From Aphis gossypii (Eukaryota > Arthropoda > Insecta > Hemiptera > Aphididae): a stretch of 64,000 bases of DNA. Below the pieces are notes generated by a model that saw only the letters and a program-made list of their open reading frames with translations, was not told the DNA's origin and searched no databases. Every line of letters starts with the position of its first letter. The first letter of the stretch is position 1. Both the position numbers and the translations under genes were made by a program. Positions 60,951 through 64,000 of the stretch are shown here, in pieces. The stretch spans positions 39,494,287 through 39,558,286 of the forward strand of contig NC_065532.1 in assembly GCF_020184175.1 (NCBI RefSeq). Direction: 5' to 3'.

Positions 60951-63183
60951 CTAAAATAAGGTAAGTACAATTAAAAAATTAGTAATTAGTATTATGAGAG
61001 TAAAATTACGAAACGAATTTTACTAACAAATTACAATATACATGATATATAAATGGTTTATAAAGGACACTAGGACAGTTTAGAATGTTTAGATACCCCA
61101 ATTCTTTCTGATTTACATATAATAAACTTTAATTCTGAACAAACAATAATGGCAATAATGGAGCAGTGGCAGTGGCCAGGGACCAAGGAGTATTTAAAAA
61201 CAATTATAATTAATATGTTAAATGTCGGAAGTTAATTTATTATAAAATTCATATACCTTTATAGATTTTAAATTAAAATTGGGATTTGTTCACAAATTAC
61301 AACATAATTCCAATAGCATTGAAGTGTATTTTAATGAGAAAACTAGGTATTATAGGTATTAATCAAATTGCAGAAACATCGGAATGTAAGTTTTTTGTGT
61401 CATAATATTATACTTATATGCATCTATTGACTATTAACACTCAAGCATATTTTTTTTGTAAAACCAATTACTTCGTATGTATGTATAGTAGATAGGAATA
61501 TTAGATGAATAATTGGAAAGATATTGTCGAGTAGTTGCAAATACAATAGTCAAATTATTCCCGATCGAACTCGGAAAATATGAAGTATAAAAAATAGTAA
61601 CCTTCTAACTAATTTATATATGAAAGAAAATAATAGTTTTTTCCTATAAAAAACGTTCATATACAAATAAAAGGAAAAGGAGAACAAACGCTTGTTGCTA
61701 TCCCGTATCCGTGTGTACCGTATTATATGCTCTAAGAAATAAAATATTCTTGAGCCCGTTTATTATACAATTAAAATGATTTTTCTGGTTGATTGTTGAC
61801 CAATGACCAATGAATAATACTAGTACTTATTAATATTATACACATTACACGCCTAATAAATACTTATGTTTCTCATTAATGAAAGCATTCACTACAAAAC
61901 AATTACGTGTTTTTCAAAAGGGACAATCGTTCTCTTCTGAAGAATAGGTTTTTGGCTCTATTACATAGTTTCTTCACCGATTTAGTGATTTAATAAGTAA
62001 TGTTTAATACATTTACACTGTATAGAAAATATGTTACAGTATTTATGCAACCATGAAGGGGGGGTTAGGCGTTGTACCCCCACTTCCAAAATAAGTATTA
62101 TCTAATTACGCTACAGTCTGATAGTTACCAAATATTTAAATAACTAAGTTCAATGACTTGTTAGATAAATTTTAAGAAAAATACACACTTTAATTTTTGT
62201 AGCTCCAATATCTTCAATATTTCTTAAGATATCATTAATGCTTTTTTGAATATTAATCATATTATCATTTAAATATGTAAGTTTATTCTCCGATTTAATC
62301 TTATTATTTTTTAAATCACTTATATTCGAATCTAACTTTTTGCATTCCTGTAAAAAAATAAACAAGTGTTAATTTTATTGTAACTAAGGTTTATAATTTA
62401 TAGATATTTTATTAAAAAGAATATTTTTAAGTTATAAAAATAAAGTTATTATAGTTTACTGAGTACCTATCATGTTATATATATATATATATATATTTTT
62501 AAATAAATTATGATAAATTCACAAATATATTATGTTATAAAAATATTATATACCTAATGACCTAATTTAATTAAAGAAACTATAGTACATTTATAATTGT
62601 ATACAGGTCTAATAGTAAATGTTAGACTATTGTATTCAATAAATAGCATACAATAAAACATAACCAGAAATAATAATTTAAATTTAATAATAATAGGTAC
62701 ATCAGTATAGTTACAGTTTTAATTTTTTTGATATTTATTCGTAGATAATCAAGCTTCTTCAAAAATTTTTGTTTAGCTTCATTTTTTCCCTTTAAACGAA
62801 TATCTTTGGCTGCAACTTTATTGTAAATTGTTTCACGTCTTGATATGCATACTTCTAAATCTAACATTATTTTTTCCAATATTTTTTTTAATTGACTTTC
62901 TCTTATCTATGACAAAATAATATTATACAATATATCAAAAATTCTATCCATCAATGGTTATTTTTACCTGCATTCTATGAATTTCATTTTTCATAATATC
63001 AATATCACCTAAATCACCTTCTTTGTTTTTAATTTCTTTTTTAATTTCAATAAGTAATTGAAGTTTGGTATCCCATGATTTACTTTCACATTGTTTTTCC
63101 ATATATACATTTTTTAATTCATTCAATTCATTTTTTAATAACTTTAATTGATCTATAAATTCTAAACACAGTTTCTCGTTTTC
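60711..63183 (-). CDS. CCDC40: CCDC40-like axonemal ruler protein, C-terminal part (gene runs off the window)
   Basis: Four exons, all phase 0 in and out, give the last 268 residues of a Lys/Glu-rich coiled-coil protein. Three landmarks match the C-terminal region of CCDC40: an EIHRMQ helix, the segment DLEVCISRRETI, and a C-terminal block containing DTVKKGNY and later DFPYLDFQITRLL. CCDC40 forms with CCDC39 the 96-nm molecular ruler of motile cilia and flagella; in an insect it would act in sperm axonemes. 5' exons lie beyond 64000. The sequence is highly AT- and Lys-biased and diverged, so the name rests on these short blocks plus coiled-coil character. A related coiled-coil axonemal protein is the main alternative. 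Confidence 0.72.
62189..62347 (-). CDS. CCDC40: CCDC40 coiled-coil exon
   Basis: 53 codons, phase 0 in and out, Lys/Asn/Ile-rich heptad-like sequence (ECKKLDSNISDLKNNKIKSE). Acceptor ttttttacag, donor aaa|gtgtgt. Confidence 0.72.
62475..62497. repeat. AT microsatellite
   Basis: About 11 TA units in a CCDC40 intron. Confidence 0.85.
62715..62906 (-). CDS. CCDC40: CCDC40 exon with RRETI motif
   Basis: 64 codons, phase 0 in and out. EKIMLDLEVCISRRETIYNK is the most diagnostic block. Acceptor gtcatag, donor act|gtaact. Confidence 0.78.
62968..63183 (-). CDS. CCDC40: CCDC40 coiled-coil exon (most 5' in window)
   Basis: 72 codons, phase 0 in and out. Long amphipathic helix, ending MKNEIHRMQ before gtaaaa. 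Acceptor ttcttag|gaa. Confidence 0.75.
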
Positions 63184-63676
63184 CTAAGAAAAATTAGATA
63201 GTTTAAAGGGTAGGTAAACATTTTTATCTTATTAGATATTATAAATATAATTTAAAGTATCTTAAACAAATGAAGTTTATAAAACTAAATAACTAGTTAC
63301 ATAAAAATATACCATACAGGTACAACTATACAAATATATACCTACTACAAGTTAAGCAATTAAAAAAATTGTGATTTTTGGATTCTAATTATATATAATT
63401 GCATTATTCTATTGTTCATTACCAGGGCTCGGGTTTTAAAGCGTAATATGCAACTAAAAAAGTATAATCAAAAATTAACATGAACTAGTTATATAAATGA
63501 ATAAAAAAATTTGAAAAATTAATTTAAATTAATATAAGAATTAACCACCATGTATTTTCAGTAATGAAACTGACTATATAATTCGACAGAATATTTTTTA
63601 AGCATAGAAAACGAACTCCCTATATCCACTGAAGTGATCGGTGTATAGTCATACTTATCATACAAGAGGTTTCAAA

Positions 63677-63847
63677 TTACAACACTAAATCATAAATTTT
63701 GAAATGGTCGATATCGATATTATAGACATACTGACCGTTTAGGTACTGTAGGCTATATGTAGATTGATAATCTATAAGCTTCATATATTTAATAATCAAG
63801 CCGACAACGAAAACAATAATAATCCAATATAAGCATTTAATCCGCAT
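63677..63847 (-). CDS. Small possible type II membrane protein, nested in CCDC40 intron
   Basis: 56 codons from ATG 63847: a short basic N-terminus (MRIK), one strong hydrophobic segment (CLYWIIIVFVVGLIIKYM), then about 34 polar residues including LNGQYVYNIDIDHF, and TAA. The shape resembles the membrane anchor of a Golgi type II enzyme, but no catalytic part follows. The frame is also open upstream to 63967. Could be a micro-protein, a first exon, a gene fragment or chance. Not recognised. Confidence 0.3.
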   Translation of the reverse strand: MRIKCLYWIIIVFVVGLIIKYMKLIDYQSTYSLQYLNGQYVYNIDIDHFKIYDLVL

Positions 63848-64000
63848 TCTGAGATTTACATTTCTTATTCTTTTTTTTTTATTACAATAGCATAATAAAC
63901 ATCTAAAAAATCTACAGCTGGAATAGGTAATTGAAAAAGCGAAAAAAGCATTTATATAAAAAAGCAAAAATAAATTGGTTTACTTGGAATCAGAATGACG

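Noticed and set aside
63423..63470. cagggctcggg motif as a hAT left end
   Set aside because: No matching right end or target duplication found in the window.
1..64000. CRISPR arrays, tRNA or rRNA genes, bacterial operons, viral genes
   Set aside because: No regularly spaced direct repeats, no tRNA-like arms or rRNA blocks, and no prokaryotic or viral coding patterns were seen.

Overview
This is an AT-rich (roughly 75% A+T) eukaryotic window with many introns, long non-coding stretches, short AT-type microsatellites and many small inverted-repeat transposon remnants. Base composition, recurrent taggtacctat-like words and insect-type protein sequences suggest a hemipteran insect, most likely an aphid. 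This is inferred from the sequence alone. I see no bacterial genes, rRNA, tRNA or CRISPR array.

Layout: (1) 1-9000 is mostly non-coding, with one hAT-like MITE, a GC/CpG-richer block near 3.1-3.3 kb and a GT microsatellite/CpG region near 7.4-7.7 kb that probably holds the promoter and 5' leader of the next gene. (2) 9144-27866 (+) is a 13-coding-exon gene for a secreted SMOC-type matricellular protein (Drosophila magu/pentagone family): signal peptide, Kazal, thyroglobulin-1, EF-hand module, Thr-rich/acidic linker, second thyroglobulin-1, second EF-hand module. The joined exons give 576 codons in frame. (3) 31674-47822 (-) is Mical, the flavin monooxygenase that oxidises actin: FAD domain, CH, LIM, a very long disordered region and a C-terminal bMERB-like coiled coil (27 exons, about 2297 aa). 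(4) 48-60 kb is non-coding and holds several MITEs and a possible distal 5' exon of Mical. (5) 60711-63183 (-) holds the four 3' exons of CCDC40, an axonemal ruler protein; its 5' part lies beyond the window.

The most interesting signal is in Mical. Exon 20 contains a well-placed internal donor (after 40549) that joins in frame to the 806-codon exon 21. If that donor is ignored, the reading frame stays open for another 235 codons and ends in Cys-Ile-Val-Met-stop, with Lys residues just upstream and a polyadenylation signal about 15 nt after the stop. This predicts a second Mical isoform (about 1453 aa) that loses the bMERB domain and instead ends in a farnesylation-type CaaX box: a possibly membrane-anchored actin-oxidising enzyme. 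Other notable points are a 12-codon Mical micro-exon, a bMERB domain apparently lacking its third helix, a SMOC uORF whose stop overlaps the main start (ATGA), a duplicated thyroglobulin/EF-hand module, several MITEs with exact 8-bp target duplications, and a long-TIR element family with three copies in and around Mical.

The three genes are functionally unrelated (BMP/heparan-sulfate matrix signalling, actin redox control, cilium/flagellum assembly). There is no sign of an operon or a horizontally acquired cluster.
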